A stretch of DNA of 64,000 bases from a virus, in the IMG/VR virus record IMGVR_UViG_3300027797_000012, positions 62,001 to 126,000 of that record. The stretch is one strand, 5' to 3'. The first letter of the stretch is position 1. Every line of letters starts with the position of its first letter. The notes under the pieces were generated by a model that saw nothing but the letters and a program-made list of their open reading frames with translations, did not search any database and had not been told where the DNA came from. The position numbers and the translations under genes were made by a program. This document shows, in pieces, positions 15,548-22,962 of the stretch.

Positions 15548-15820
15548 ATGTCTGAAGAAGTTACAGTTAAGAAGTACGCTATAGTTAACGCAGGAGTTGT
15601 TCTTTCAACCATTTACACAGAAGCAGGGTTTATGGAAATGCTCTCAGCCAACACTGTGGTTGATATTACCAACGAGCCTTCTGTTGCGGATATCTCTGAC
15701 GGTTACACATATGAAAACGGAGTTTTCTCTGCTCCTGTAGAGACTCCTGTAGAGACTCCTGTAGAGACTCCTGTAGAGACTCCTGTAGAGACTCCTGTAG
15801 AGACTCCTGTAGAGGGGTAA
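15548..15820 (+). CDS. small protein with C-terminal PVET tandem repeat
   Basis: A 90-residue protein with the RBS TTAGGAG. The first 60 residues (YAIVNAGVVLSTIYTEAGF ... YTYENGVF) look like the small domain often placed at the end of phage tail fibres or as a fibre accessory. The last 28 residues are PVET repeated six times, then PVEG. The repeat gives an extended, acidic, Thr-Pro-rich tail resembling algal and plant P4H substrates more than the collagens do. Function unknown; it lies directly downstream of the P4H-like gene. Confidence 0.7.
   Translation: MSEEVTVKKYAIVNAGVVLSTIYTEAGFMEMLSANTVVDITNEPSVADISDGYTYENGVFSAPVETPVETPVETPVETPVETPVETPVEG
15734..15817 (+). repeat. 12-bp tandem repeat, seven units
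   Basis: CCTGTAGAGACT is repeated six times without a mismatch (15734-15805), followed by a seventh unit changed to CCTGTAGAGGGG. Each unit encodes Pro-Val-Glu-Thr. Perfect DNA identity implies recent slippage or expansion. Confidence 0.97.
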
Positions 15821-15828
15821 ATTTTGTA

Positions 15829-16500
15829 ATGACAAGTGTTAATACATTTTTTAATAAAGTGTATTATATAAATCTTACTAGAAGACCAGACAGGCTAGTT
15901 CACATCACTCAGCAACTATCTTCTAATAATATAGTGGCTGAAAAGATAGAAGCTATAGATGGGTTATTTAGCTCTTTTTCTTGCGTACCTTCCGTAGATA
16001 CAAATAAAAAAGAAGTAACACTATTGTCACATACCAAAATATCTTCTTTTGAGGCAGCATTAGTTGCTACACACAAGCTGATACTCATAGATGCCTTAAA
16101 AAATAACTATAGTAATATTTTAATATTAGAAGACGACGCGGCGTTTAGTTCTAGTTTTACAGAAGGATTTAATAATATAGTAAAAGACATACCTACTAAC
16201 TGGGATGTGCTCTACCTAGGAGCTTTAGGACTGCCTGCTCTATCTAAAAGAGAGAAATACTCTTATGCGCTGGATAAAGCAGTGTACATACTTGGATGTC
16301 ACGCTATCGGAATAAACTCGAGCGTGTTTGAAAAACTACTTGCAGTATCTACATTCGATAAACCTATAGATGTGTCGTATGCAAATCAATTACAAAGCTT
16401 AAATGCTTTTGTTTCTAGCAAACCATTAGTTAATCAAAAAGAAGGATTCTTTTCTGATCTAAAATTTGCTATGAACACCTCACTTGCATTTCCTTTCTAA
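15829..16500 (+). CDS. GT25-family glycosyltransferase
   Basis: A 223-residue enzyme with the GT25 signatures VYYINLTRRPDRL (11-23), an EAIDG block (41-45), SSFEAALVATHKLI and the acidic ILILEDDAAF (E101-D102-D103). GT25 (PF01755) includes bacterial LPS galactosyltransferases and the catalytic C-terminal domain of animal collagen beta-galactosyltransferase. It ends one base before the next transferase. Cytoplasmic, no membrane segment. Together with the GalE-type gene at 18567 and the ColGalT-N-like gene at 21063 it suggests galactosyl transfer; the acceptor may be fibre residues or a host glycan. Confidence 0.83.
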   Translation: MTSVNTFFNKVYYINLTRRPDRLVHITQQLSSNNIVAEKIEAIDGLFSSFSCVPSVDTNKKEVTLLSHTKISSFEAALVATHKLILIDALKNNYSNILILEDDAAFSSSFTEGFNNIVKDIPTNWDVLYLGALGLPALSKREKYSYALDKAVYILGCHAIGINSSVFEKLLAVSTFDKPIDVSYANQLQSLNAFVSSKPLVNQKEGFFSDLKFAMNTSLAFPF

Positions 16501-16501
16501 T

Positions 16502-17416
16502 ATGAGAATGACTATTAAGTCTTTTAACAAAACACTGCTGTATGTTAGTAAGTCAGATATATCTATAACGGTAGTTCAAGGCACACCTACTGTGAGAACA
16601 AATACTCTTTTTACAAAATATTTTTATACTAAAGAAATACATATATCGTCAGGGATATTATTTTCTGTGTACAATTGTTGCGCAGAAGATTTAACTGTAG
16701 AACTAGAAACAGAAAATTGCACTGTAATTAAAGAGGAGTATGAAAACTGTCAATACATCGGGACAGGAAGAATACGAAAAGGGGAAGATAGACTCAATAT
16801 ATTTGATAAGTTCATGCATCACTATTTTTCATTTGGCTACAAAATCTTGACTGCGGACACCGACCACGAGGAATTTAACAGAGCAGCAAGCAGAAACGTT
16901 TTAGCCAGTATTTTTCCAAATAATATTATGGTACTAATAGATGGTGATGCTTTTTATAGTAAAAAACAAATAGATGACTCAGTAGCGTATGCCAAAAACC
17001 ATGATGTTATTGTAAAACCAACAAAGTCTATACTAATAGGAAGTAAAAAGATAAATCTTTACTCTGGCTATTGCTGGGTAGTCAAAACTCAATTGTGGCC
17101 AGGTATGGACGAAAGATGCTTGTCTTGGGGCGCTGAAGACATCATATTGTCGAATACTAGACTAATACGCACAGAACCATTAAACAATGGAACGGCACAA
17201 GTCTACGAGCATCTCCGTGATGAAAAAAAGGGTTCACATAACTTTGAATTAACAAAAGACTATGGAGATACTTTAGGATTCCCGCTTAGTAAAGAAAAGG
17301 TATTGCCTATTTTTTTACAACATTGCGGGTATGGAACATACGGACACTTTTCTACTTATTTTTCTGAGCCCAGAACTGCCAACAATTTTTATCTTCAAGA
17401 ACAGAAAAATCTGTAA
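16502..17416 (+). CDS. GT-A glycosyltransferase, GT7/galactosyltransferase-C-like
   Basis: A 304-residue protein from the ATG at 16502, which directly follows the GT25 stop; an in-frame TTG at 16484 is possible but has no RBS. Residues 1-95 are a beta-rich N-terminal domain. The catalytic part has FNRAASRNV (typical donor-binding region), the metal motif D147-G-D149 (VLIDGDAF) and YSGYCWVV ... LSWGAEDIIL (W209 to D213), which resembles the WGxEDxD block of PF02709 galactosyl/GalNAc-transferases. The last 65 bases overlap the opposite-strand methyltransferase. Substrate unknown. Confidence 0.72.
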   Translation: MRMTIKSFNKTLLYVSKSDISITVVQGTPTVRTNTLFTKYFYTKEIHISSGILFSVYNCCAEDLTVELETENCTVIKEEYENCQYIGTGRIRKGEDRLNIFDKFMHHYFSFGYKILTADTDHEEFNRAASRNVLASIFPNNIMVLIDGDAFYSKKQIDDSVAYAKNHDVIVKPTKSILIGSKKINLYSGYCWVVKTQLWPGMDERCLSWGAEDIILSNTRLIRTEPLNNGTAQVYEHLRDEKKGSHNFELTKDYGDTLGFPLSKEKVLPIFLQHCGYGTYGHFSTYFSEPRTANNFYLQEQKNL

Positions 17417-17936
17417 AATCTAATCTATTTACTCCATTTTTTACATAAAAAACTTTTATCTTTTCTCTAAATGATGCGTAAGTATCTAGCATGTTGTAGT
17501 CATCAAAGCTTATAATGCCTTTAGATGAAAGCGCTTTAAGCGCGTTAGTGCCGTCTTCTACTACAGCCTCTTCACTATGGTCTCCGTCTATATAGATAAA
17601 ATCAAAAGTATCAGCATTAGTGTTAAAAAAATCAGAGCTGTAGGAGTGTACTTTAACTACTTTACCTTTTTGAATATGCTCCTGCATTTGTAAGTTGTAT
17701 TTTTCTTCTACTTCCTTTGAATCTATCCCCGCCACGTGAGGTAAAAAAGTCCAAGTATCTACATCTACAAGTCTAGACTCAGGGTGTGTAAGTATATTTT
17801 CCACCAACCACTTAGAGGCGTTTCCAGTAAACGCTCCTATTTGTAGGAAGTTCACTGGCTTGTCTTTAAAATGACTTAAATGCTTTATAAATAGTTTATC
17901 TATTTCTAGACTATAAAACCAGTTAGGGTCTCTCAT
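17352..17936 (-). CDS. class I SAM-dependent methyltransferase (Methyltransf_24-like)
   Basis: A 194-residue enzyme with the SAM-binding strand VNFLQIGAFTGNASKWL (residues 28-44), an acidic residue after strand 2 (DVDTW), and FDFIYIDGDHSEEAV ... GIISFDDY, which is the pattern of PF13578 methyltransferases that accompany sugar- or small-molecule-modifying genes. Its start overlaps the upstream cysteine-cluster gene by 14 bases. It runs against the plus-strand genes and overlaps the GT7-like gene tail to tail. Target unknown; methylation of a glycan or fibre side chain would fit the island. Confidence 0.75.
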   Translation of the reverse strand: MRDPNWFYSLEIDKLFIKHLSHFKDKPVNFLQIGAFTGNASKWLVENILTHPESRLVDVDTWTFLPHVAGIDSKEVEEKYNLQMQEHIQKGKVVKVHSYSSDFFNTNADTFDFIYIDGDHSEEAVVEDGTNALKALSSKGIISFDDYNMLDTYASFREKIKVFYVKNGVNRLDFTDFSVLEDKNCWQFWAQKNK

Positions 17937-18372
17937 TTTTTACCGATTCTAAAAACTCTTGCGATCCTGCAAAAAAGGCAACACCGTCTACACTCCACTT
18001 AATATTCATATTGTGTTTTTCAGAGTAATCTTTTGCCCAAGCAATAATCTCCTCAGATGCTGGCCTACCCGCTTCTGCAATCTGAAGATACTCAAAGCCG
18101 TTGTATGGTTGTCGAACAAAAATAACATCAGTTTTTGTAGGCGCTAGCCACTCATCAAAGTGTGGGTTTCTTCGCCACTCACACTGGAAAAGAACACAAG
18201 GGTCGTACGGTCTAGTTTCATATTCTTTACATCCTACTCCTTGCTCGACAAAGATGCAAGGCTTACCAGGGAACATCTCGCGGCCATGTATTGTGGCTGA
18301 TAAGTATCCTTCGCAACATTTAGTGCACCCGTCGCACGATTTTTTATTAAGTATCTCTATAAAACTAAGCAC
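17923..18372 (-). CDS. YkgJ-type cysteine-cluster (CxxCxxCC) protein
   Basis: A 149-residue protein that starts at GTG. It carries CDGCTKCC near residue 14 and further cysteines in KPCIF, GVGCKEYETRPYDPCV and FQCEW, matching the PF03692 zinc/iron-chelating family. Such proteins are thought to bind metal and are often found beside modification enzymes, but no reaction is established. The GTG overlaps the stop of a tiny upstream gene. Here it could supply or sense iron for the nearby 2OG oxygenase; that is speculation. Confidence 0.75.
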   Translation of the reverse strand: MLSFIEILNKKSCDGCTKCCEGYLSATIHGREMFPGKPCIFVEQGVGCKEYETRPYDPCVLFQCEWRRNPHFDEWLAPTKTDVIFVRQPYNGFEYLQIAEAGRPASEEIIAWAKDYSEKHNMNIKWSVDGVAFFAGSQEFLESVKNERP

Positions 18373-18514
18373 TACGTCTAAATATTCTTTTTAGTAGGTT
18401 AATTATAAAGTTTTCTACCTTTGCCTCTAACAGTCCTTCTGCAGTTTCGTCCTTGTAGTGGTAAGTGTGATACCGTCTATTGCAGTAAGTATCGTGAAAA
18501 TGTCGGCGACTCAT
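18365..18514 (-). CDS. small basic protein, 49 residues
   Basis: A short reading frame reads MSRRHFHDTYCNRRYHTYHY ... and ends at a TAG inside the GTG start region of the cysteine-cluster gene (GTGCTTAG). It is rich in His, Tyr and Arg. A perfect TATAAT lies 8 bases before its ATG and there is no RBS, so the mRNA would be nearly leaderless, as is common in Actinobacteria. It could be a real small protein or a coupling leader; family unknown. Confidence 0.45.
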   Translation of the reverse strand: MSRRHFHDTYCNRRYHTYHYKDETAEGLLEAKVENFIINLLKRIFRRSA

Positions 18515-18522
18515 GTTACTAT

Positions 18523-18528
18523 ATTATA
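18523..18528 (-). promoter_or_regulatory. minus-strand -10 box TATAAT, possibly leaderless
   Basis: TATAAT on the minus strand ends 8 bases before an ATG at 18514, in the divergent gap between the minus-strand methyltransferase group and the plus-strand epimerase. A transcript would begin at or next to the ATG. No strong -35 is seen. Confidence 0.45.
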
Positions 18529-18566
18529 CCTATAACTGCACGTAATACGCTAAAGATAGGAAAATT

Positions 18567-19376
18567 ATGAAAAAGGTTCTTGTCACAGGTGGCTTGGGGT
18601 ACATTGGGTGCGCCACAGACGTCGCGCTAAAAGCGCACGGCTACACACCTATCATAACTGACAAGAAGATAGGCAGTTCTACAGAGAACATTCTTAAGAT
18701 GCTTATAGTTTTTTTGCGCGACAGACCTGTAGGTGTTATCCATCTTTCAGCTAAGAAAAGTATAGGCGAATCTAAAAATCATCCTATTTCATACTACTGG
18801 AACAATGTGTCTTCGACTGTGTCCATAGCTATTCTGTGCAGACTTTTTAATCTACCTATCGTCTTTGCTTCATCCGCCTCGGTGTACGAACCTACTAACC
18901 CTTACGCTAGAAGCAAGTTGTTAGAGGAACAGATACTTTGTAAGGTTAAATCGCACGTGATTCTGAGATACTTTAATATAGGAGGAAAAGCGCCTGGCGT
19001 TTCTGACACCGCAAAGCAGAATATATTTTCTATTCTTGACAACGTGCAAAGAGAAGGGTTGACATTTATAGTCAATAGCCCTAACTCAACGCGAGACTAC
19101 ACGCACGTTCTTGATATAGCAGAAGCTAACGTACGCGCGCTTGAGTATGCGCTGGCGGGAAACAAAAGCATTCTAACCGACGTATTTTCTGGAGCTCAGT
19201 ACTCAGTGCTAGACGTGATAGAAGAGTATAGGAAGAACAATGTAATTATTGCGTATTCTACTAATAGCGCGGTAGATAAGACTATATACCCTAAACATAA
19301 CAAGCTAGACTTGCTTCAGTGGGCGCCTACGCGTTCTTTTTTTGATATAGTTCGGTCAGAGATAGAGATAGATTAG
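18567..19376 (+). CDS. galE: UDP-glucose 4-epimerase-like (GalE-type SDR)
   Basis: A 269-residue extended short-chain dehydrogenase. The NAD motif TGGLGYIG (7-14), the ASSASVY serine block, the catalytic YARSK (Tyr-x3-Lys) and RYFNIGG ... TRDYTHVLDIAEA are the GalE pattern. It is shorter than typical GalE (about 330 residues), with a compact substrate domain. It interconverts UDP-glucose and UDP-galactose (or the HexNAc pair) in the cytoplasm. The RBS region is TAGGAAAATT. It is the natural donor source for the galactosyltransferase-like proteins on either side; a related epimerase or dehydratase specificity cannot be excluded. Confidence 0.82.
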   Translation: MKKVLVTGGLGYIGCATDVALKAHGYTPIITDKKIGSSTENILKMLIVFLRDRPVGVIHLSAKKSIGESKNHPISYYWNNVSSTVSIAILCRLFNLPIVFASSASVYEPTNPYARSKLLEEQILCKVKSHVILRYFNIGGKAPGVSDTAKQNIFSILDNVQREGLTFIVNSPNSTRDYTHVLDIAEANVRALEYALAGNKSILTDVFSGAQYSVLDVIEEYRKNNVIIAYSTNSAVDKTIYPKHNKLDLLQWAPTRSFFDIVRSEIEID

Positions 19377-19410
19377 CTGATTTTACAAAGAAAGATGATA
19401 AGGTATAACC

Positions 19411-21066
19411 ATGAAAGTTGCCGCTTACTCTATTGCCCTTAATGAAGAAAAACACGCCGCGCGCTGGGCCGAAACTACCAAAGGCGCCGACATCCGCGTT
19501 GTATGTGACACTGGATCCACAGATCGCACCGTTGAGATCCTGCGCGAGCATGGCGTCATCGTTTATGAAATTAACGTAAAGCCTTGGCGTTTTGACACCG
19601 CGCGAAATGCAGCGCTCGCGCTTATACCATCTGACATAGACGTATGCCTAAGCCTAGATCTTGATGAGACGTTAGATGAAGACTTCTTTGACAAGGTAAA
19701 AGAACACTGGGTGCCTGGCGCAACTCGTGGTTGGTGTGATTTTGACACGGGGCACGTCTGGTCTATGTGCAGACTTCATTCACGCGATGGAATGTATTGG
19801 AAGTGGCCTATTCATGAAGTGTTTGTTCCTTCATTAGACACTAAGCTAGTTAACTGCACGATACCTACAAAGATGTATCATAAGCCGGATAGCTCTAAGC
19901 CTCGTAGCCAGTACTTGCCTATGCTTGTTGCAGCATGCGCTGAAGAAGGAAATGCAAAAGATCATCGTCTTGTTACGTATCTATGTAGAGAATACACGTA
20001 TTATCGTGAGTGGGAACTTGTAATATCAACCGCAGAAAGACTTCTAGCGTTTAGTGATGACTGGGTAGTTGAACGTGCTGCTGTGTGTCGCTGGGCAGCA
20101 GAAGCTTGTCGCAACTTAAATCGTTTAGAAGAAGCTATGTCATGGGCGGATCGCGCTATCGAGCTAGATCCATGCGGAGAAAATTACTATGAAAAAGTTA
20201 ACTGCTACTACGCCATGAGAGACTGGGGCGGAATGTGGGAAACTTCTAAGCTTGTAGCCACGTGCGCTCCAACAAATCATTATCTTTCTTCTGGGTCTCT
20301 ATGGAAGTGGCAGCTCAACGACATGCGCGCCTTGTCAGCGCACAATCTTGGCGATAAGAAAAAGGCAGTCCTATACGGGCAAATGGCGTTAGACGCTAAT
20401 CCTACAGATCAACGCCTTGCAAATAACATCAAATTTTACGAGCAAGGCATTGAAAACTTAGAAGAAACTAGTATAGCTTCAGGACCAGCAACTTCAATAT
20501 TTGAAAGTATATACAAGAATAGCCACTGGGGAAAAGGCAGTGGCCCTGGGTCAACTGAGGAAGCTACATTAGAGTATCGAAAAATAGTGCAAGAGTGGGT
20601 TGACAAGAAAGAGATAAAAACAGTATTAGATCTCGGCTGCGGAGACTGGCAGTTCTCTAAGCTTCTTGACTTTTCAAGCGTGGACTATACAGGCGTCGAC
20701 GTTGTGCCAGACGTTATCGCGCAAAACGATATGGCATACGGCAGTAACAACATTAAGTTTGTCTTATCTGACGCGCTTAATTTTGACTTCCCTGAAGTAG
20801 ATTTAATCCTATGTAAGGACGTTCTTCAGCATCTTCCAAATAATGACGTTGACGTTATCGTAAAAAGAATACAGAAAGCGGCAAAGTACGCTTTGATATG
20901 TAATACGACATACACTCACGACAGTATTAACTACAATATTTCTCCAGGTGGCTACCGTGGACTAGACTTAAAGCTCCCACCATTCTCAATGCAGGTTGAG
21001 ACTGTGCTGCAGTGGGAAACTGCAGGGGCACCTAAAAGAATAGACCTAATAACAAGAAAAGACTAA
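19411..21066 (+). CDS. GT2 glycosyltransferase-TPR-methyltransferase fusion
   Basis: A 551-residue three-part protein. Residues 1-130 are a GT2-type domain (IALNEEKHAARW, DTGSTDRT, then LSLDLDE as the metal motif). Residues about 180-350 are helical TPR-like repeats (LNRLEEAMSWADRAIELDP; KKAVLYGQMALDANP). Residues about 365-551 are a class I methyltransferase (HWGKGSGPGSTEEA, VLDLGCGDWQFS, LCKDVLQHLP). The fusion couples glycosylation with methylation of the same product, as in O-methylated glycans. It ends stop-to-stop with the opposite-strand ColGalT-like gene, sharing three bases. Cytoplasmic. Acceptor unknown. Confidence 0.82.
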   Translation: MKVAAYSIALNEEKHAARWAETTKGADIRVVCDTGSTDRTVEILREHGVIVYEINVKPWRFDTARNAALALIPSDIDVCLSLDLDETLDEDFFDKVKEHWVPGATRGWCDFDTGHVWSMCRLHSRDGMYWKWPIHEVFVPSLDTKLVNCTIPTKMYHKPDSSKPRSQYLPMLVAACAEEGNAKDHRLVTYLCREYTYYREWELVISTAERLLAFSDDWVVERAAVCRWAAEACRNLNRLEEAMSWADRAIELDPCGENYYEKVNCYYAMRDWGGMWETSKLVATCAPTNHYLSSGSLWKWQLNDMRALSAHNLGDKKKAVLYGQMALDANPTDQRLANNIKFYEQGIENLEETSIASGPATSIFESIYKNSHWGKGSGPGSTEEATLEYRKIVQEWVDKKEIKTVLDLGCGDWQFSKLLDFSSVDYTGVDVVPDVIAQNDMAYGSNNIKFVLSDALNFDFPEVDLILCKDVLQHLPNNDVDVIVKRIQKAAKYALICNTTYTHDSINYNISPGGYRGLDLKLPPFSMQVETVLQWETAGAPKRIDLITRKD

Positions 21067-21944
21067 AGAACGTCTGGGACGTTTATAGCGTTATACTTAG
21101 CTTCTCTAGTCTCCGGATCTGCTAATTCGTTGTACATCCACGTAGACGCGTCTGCGTTTTCAGTTAACGTAAGTACTCCGTATATCTTTCTATTGTCTAG
21201 GTACTGATCTACGTTGTTCTTTCTTGCTGACTCTGAGAATACCATGTATTCCCAGCGATCAGATTCTTCAAGGTAACTAAGAGTGCCAAGATGCTCTCGC
21301 TTAATTAAGTACGTGCAGTGCACGCAGTCAACCTTATGCGGCTTACGCTCTTTCTGATAAAGAATCTGATAGTAAACTGGTTCAGGTATTACCGATCCGT
21401 AGCTATCTACTATATAGTGGTAATTAGAATAGTAGCGTCCTTCATGTCCAGCAAGACGATCTTTTTGATCTTCGCTGTCTGGGTGCTCTGGTGTAGCTAC
21501 CGCATACCTAAGCAGAGGCGCAACGATAGGGAGATCAAGCGCAACTAGTTCTTTAAGTGTTTCAGGGTATATAAAGTTATCAGCGTCAATAACAAAGTAG
21601 TAATCGCTACCGGCGCGTACAGCTTGACGCAGACTCTCTTGACGTATTTTACCGAGAACTCTAAATCGTTCTCCGTTCCATTCGTGCACTCCGTAATTTT
21701 CAACTTTAGTAGATACGTTTGAGCAGTCAAACAAGTAGTCTTGATACTTGTTACCGTTGGCAGAAAGCCACTCACGAAGAATTTTTTCAGAGTTATCTGT
21801 ATTGTTATTTGTTCTTACGTACAAAAATATCTTATCTTTAGGGTAGTCAAGCTCTTCTAAGGTTCTTAGAAACAGAGGAAGAACAGCTTCTTTTTGCTTA
21901 ACAAGTATGGCTATAAATACCGTAGGAAGATCAATATCATTCAT
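21063..21944 (-). CDS. glycosyltransferase resembling the collagen galactosyltransferase N-terminal domain
   Basis: A 293-residue GT-A protein. PTVFIAILVKQKEAVLPLF (7-25), LEELDYPKDKIFLYVRTNNN (29-48), ILREWLSA, the metal motif VIDADNF (D120, D122, N123), LPIVAPLL (138-145) and YYSNYHY occur in the same order and spacing as I recall in the first glycosyltransferase domain of animal COLGALT/PLOD enzymes. The GT25 domain that follows it in the animal enzyme is absent here; a separate GT25 gene lies at 15829. No signal peptide. Likely a UDP-sugar transferase; collagen-like fibre residues are the obvious but unproven acceptor. Confidence 0.75.
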   Translation of the reverse strand: MNDIDLPTVFIAILVKQKEAVLPLFLRTLEELDYPKDKIFLYVRTNNNTDNSEKILREWLSANGNKYQDYLFDCSNVSTKVENYGVHEWNGERFRVLGKIRQESLRQAVRAGSDYYFVIDADNFIYPETLKELVALDLPIVAPLLRYAVATPEHPDSEDQKDRLAGHEGRYYSNYHYIVDSYGSVIPEPVYYQILYQKERKPHKVDCVHCTYLIKREHLGTLSYLEESDRWEYMVFSESARKNNVDQYLDNRKIYGVLTLTENADASTWMYNELADPETREAKYNAINVPDVL

Positions 21945-21970
21945 AGGTATAACATATCATATTTATTTGT

Positions 21971-22483
21971 CTATTCTTTAGTCTTTTTCCTAGTAGGTTT
22001 TTTAGTCTTTTCACGTTCTTTCTTAGCGAGCTTTTCTTCCCTCTGAGCGTGGTACGCATCAACAGCGTTCGCGCTTGTTCGCGAGCGCCAGGTAAAGTCA
22101 CATGCCTCGCATTGAACAAGACGCATAGTTGCCCAACGGCCTCCGCCTGGAACATCAACAACTAATGTCTTAAGCTTATTTGGTCGTGCGTTACATGCAG
22201 GGCACTGTGGGAAGCGTTGACGACGCGATTCTTGCCCGTTCCATGAAACTGAAAGAGTACGACGAATTTCACCTTCGTCTTTTCCACCCCAGATTCCCCA
22301 GATTTGTCTATGTTCAAGCGCCCACTTTAAGCAGTCACGACGAACAGGACAAGAAAAACATAAGTTCTTTGCTTGATACTTTTCAGAAGGTTCAGATGAA
22401 AAGAAAAAATCTCTTATTCCTTCATTCTCCTTTAGTGCGCAGGCTGAATCTTTCTGCCAACTTAAATCAATAGAAGCGCTCAC
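21971..22483 (-). CDS. whiB: WhiB-family iron-sulfur regulator with C-terminal zinc ribbon
   Basis: A 170-residue protein. C15, C42, C45 and C51 (LCFSCPVRRDC) form the four-cysteine [4Fe-4S] set and GIWGG (63-67) is the WhiB turn that contacts the sigma factor. It is longer than the usual 80-110 residues: CPACNARP and CEACDF form an extra CxxC pair (zinc-ribbon-like), followed by a Lys-rich tail. WhiB proteins act with the primary sigma factor and are restricted to Actinobacteria and their phages. A phage copy probably redirects host transcription. Its start overlaps the upstream stop (ATGA). Confidence 0.9.
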   Translation of the reverse strand: MSASIDLSWQKDSACALKENEGIRDFFFSSEPSEKYQAKNLCFSCPVRRDCLKWALEHRQIWGIWGGKDEGEIRRTLSVSWNGQESRRQRFPQCPACNARPNKLKTLVVDVPGGGRWATMRLVQCEACDFTWRSRTSANAVDAYHAQREEKLAKKEREKTKKPTRKKTKE

Positions 22484-22824
22484 TCTGCGTGTACCTCTAC
22501 CCAGGTGACGGAAAATACTTGATCAACTACGTCACCTTCGCGTGTTTCTCCTTCTTCATCGCACGCGGTAAGCTCTGTATCTCCGTCAATTTCACCGGCG
22601 TAGCCATACGCCAAGTAGGACGACTCTAAAAATTGAAAACCTTTTCCTAATGATACGGATACGCCATCGCGCTGTAAGGCAGACGCTAATGCGCGGCGGA
22701 TAAGCTCGTTCTCTAGGTCTATATGGTCTTCTGTGAAGAACACGATAGATTCATCGTTTAGTTGTTCATAACCGTCTCCGGTCCATTCTTTCCACAAAAG
22801 TTCGCCTATACGCGAGTCTTTCAC
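22480..22824 (-). CDS. hypothetical acidic protein
   Basis: A 114-residue protein that starts at GTG after AAGGGAGAG. It is strongly acidic (many Glu/Asp), with a helical middle (DHIDLENELIRRALASALQ) and a beta-rich C-terminal part. No recognised family, signal or membrane segment. It is translationally coupled to the WhiB gene downstream, so a regulatory or anti-host role is possible but unsupported. Confidence 0.6.
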   Translation of the reverse strand: MKDSRIGELLWKEWTGDGYEQLNDESIVFFTEDHIDLENELIRRALASALQRDGVSVSLGKGFQFLESSYLAYGYAGEIDGDTELTACDEEGETREGDVVDQVFSVTWVEVHAE

Positions 22825-22833
22825 TGTCTCTCC

Positions 22834-22849
22834 CTTACGCCGCCGTAAG
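22834..22849 (-). promoter_or_regulatory. inverted repeat upstream of the WhiB operon
   Basis: CTTACG and CGTAAG form a 6-bp inverted repeat with a 4-base loop, just upstream of the RBS of the 22480 gene and downstream of a TAGTAT -10-like sequence. It could be an operator for the WhiB unit or a 5' UTR hairpin. The surrounding 138-base gap holds nothing else that I recognise. Confidence 0.35.
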
Positions 22850-22962
22850 AGGAATACTACACTGGAAAGTGAGCCATTGCGCGGATAAACGCAGATTATT
22901 TTAGAGCAATAAATTACCTCAGGCTAGGCGTGAAAGTGTCTCTAAGAGTCACTGAGCAATGC

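Noticed and set aside
15734-15817. CRISPR or origin iterons
   Set aside because: The 12-bp units are head to tail without spacers, in frame and end in a stop codon; this is a coding repeat.
18373-18566. tRNA gene in the divergent gap
   Set aside because: No cloverleaf, no TTCGA-type T-loop or acceptor pairing could be found; the space is explained by the 49-residue frame and promoters.
12219-21066. Host-derived LPS/capsule biosynthesis cluster
   Set aside because: Kept as an alternative but not preferred: there are no flippase, polymerase, initiating transferase or membrane proteins, the host type lacks LPS, and the genes adjoin the fibres.
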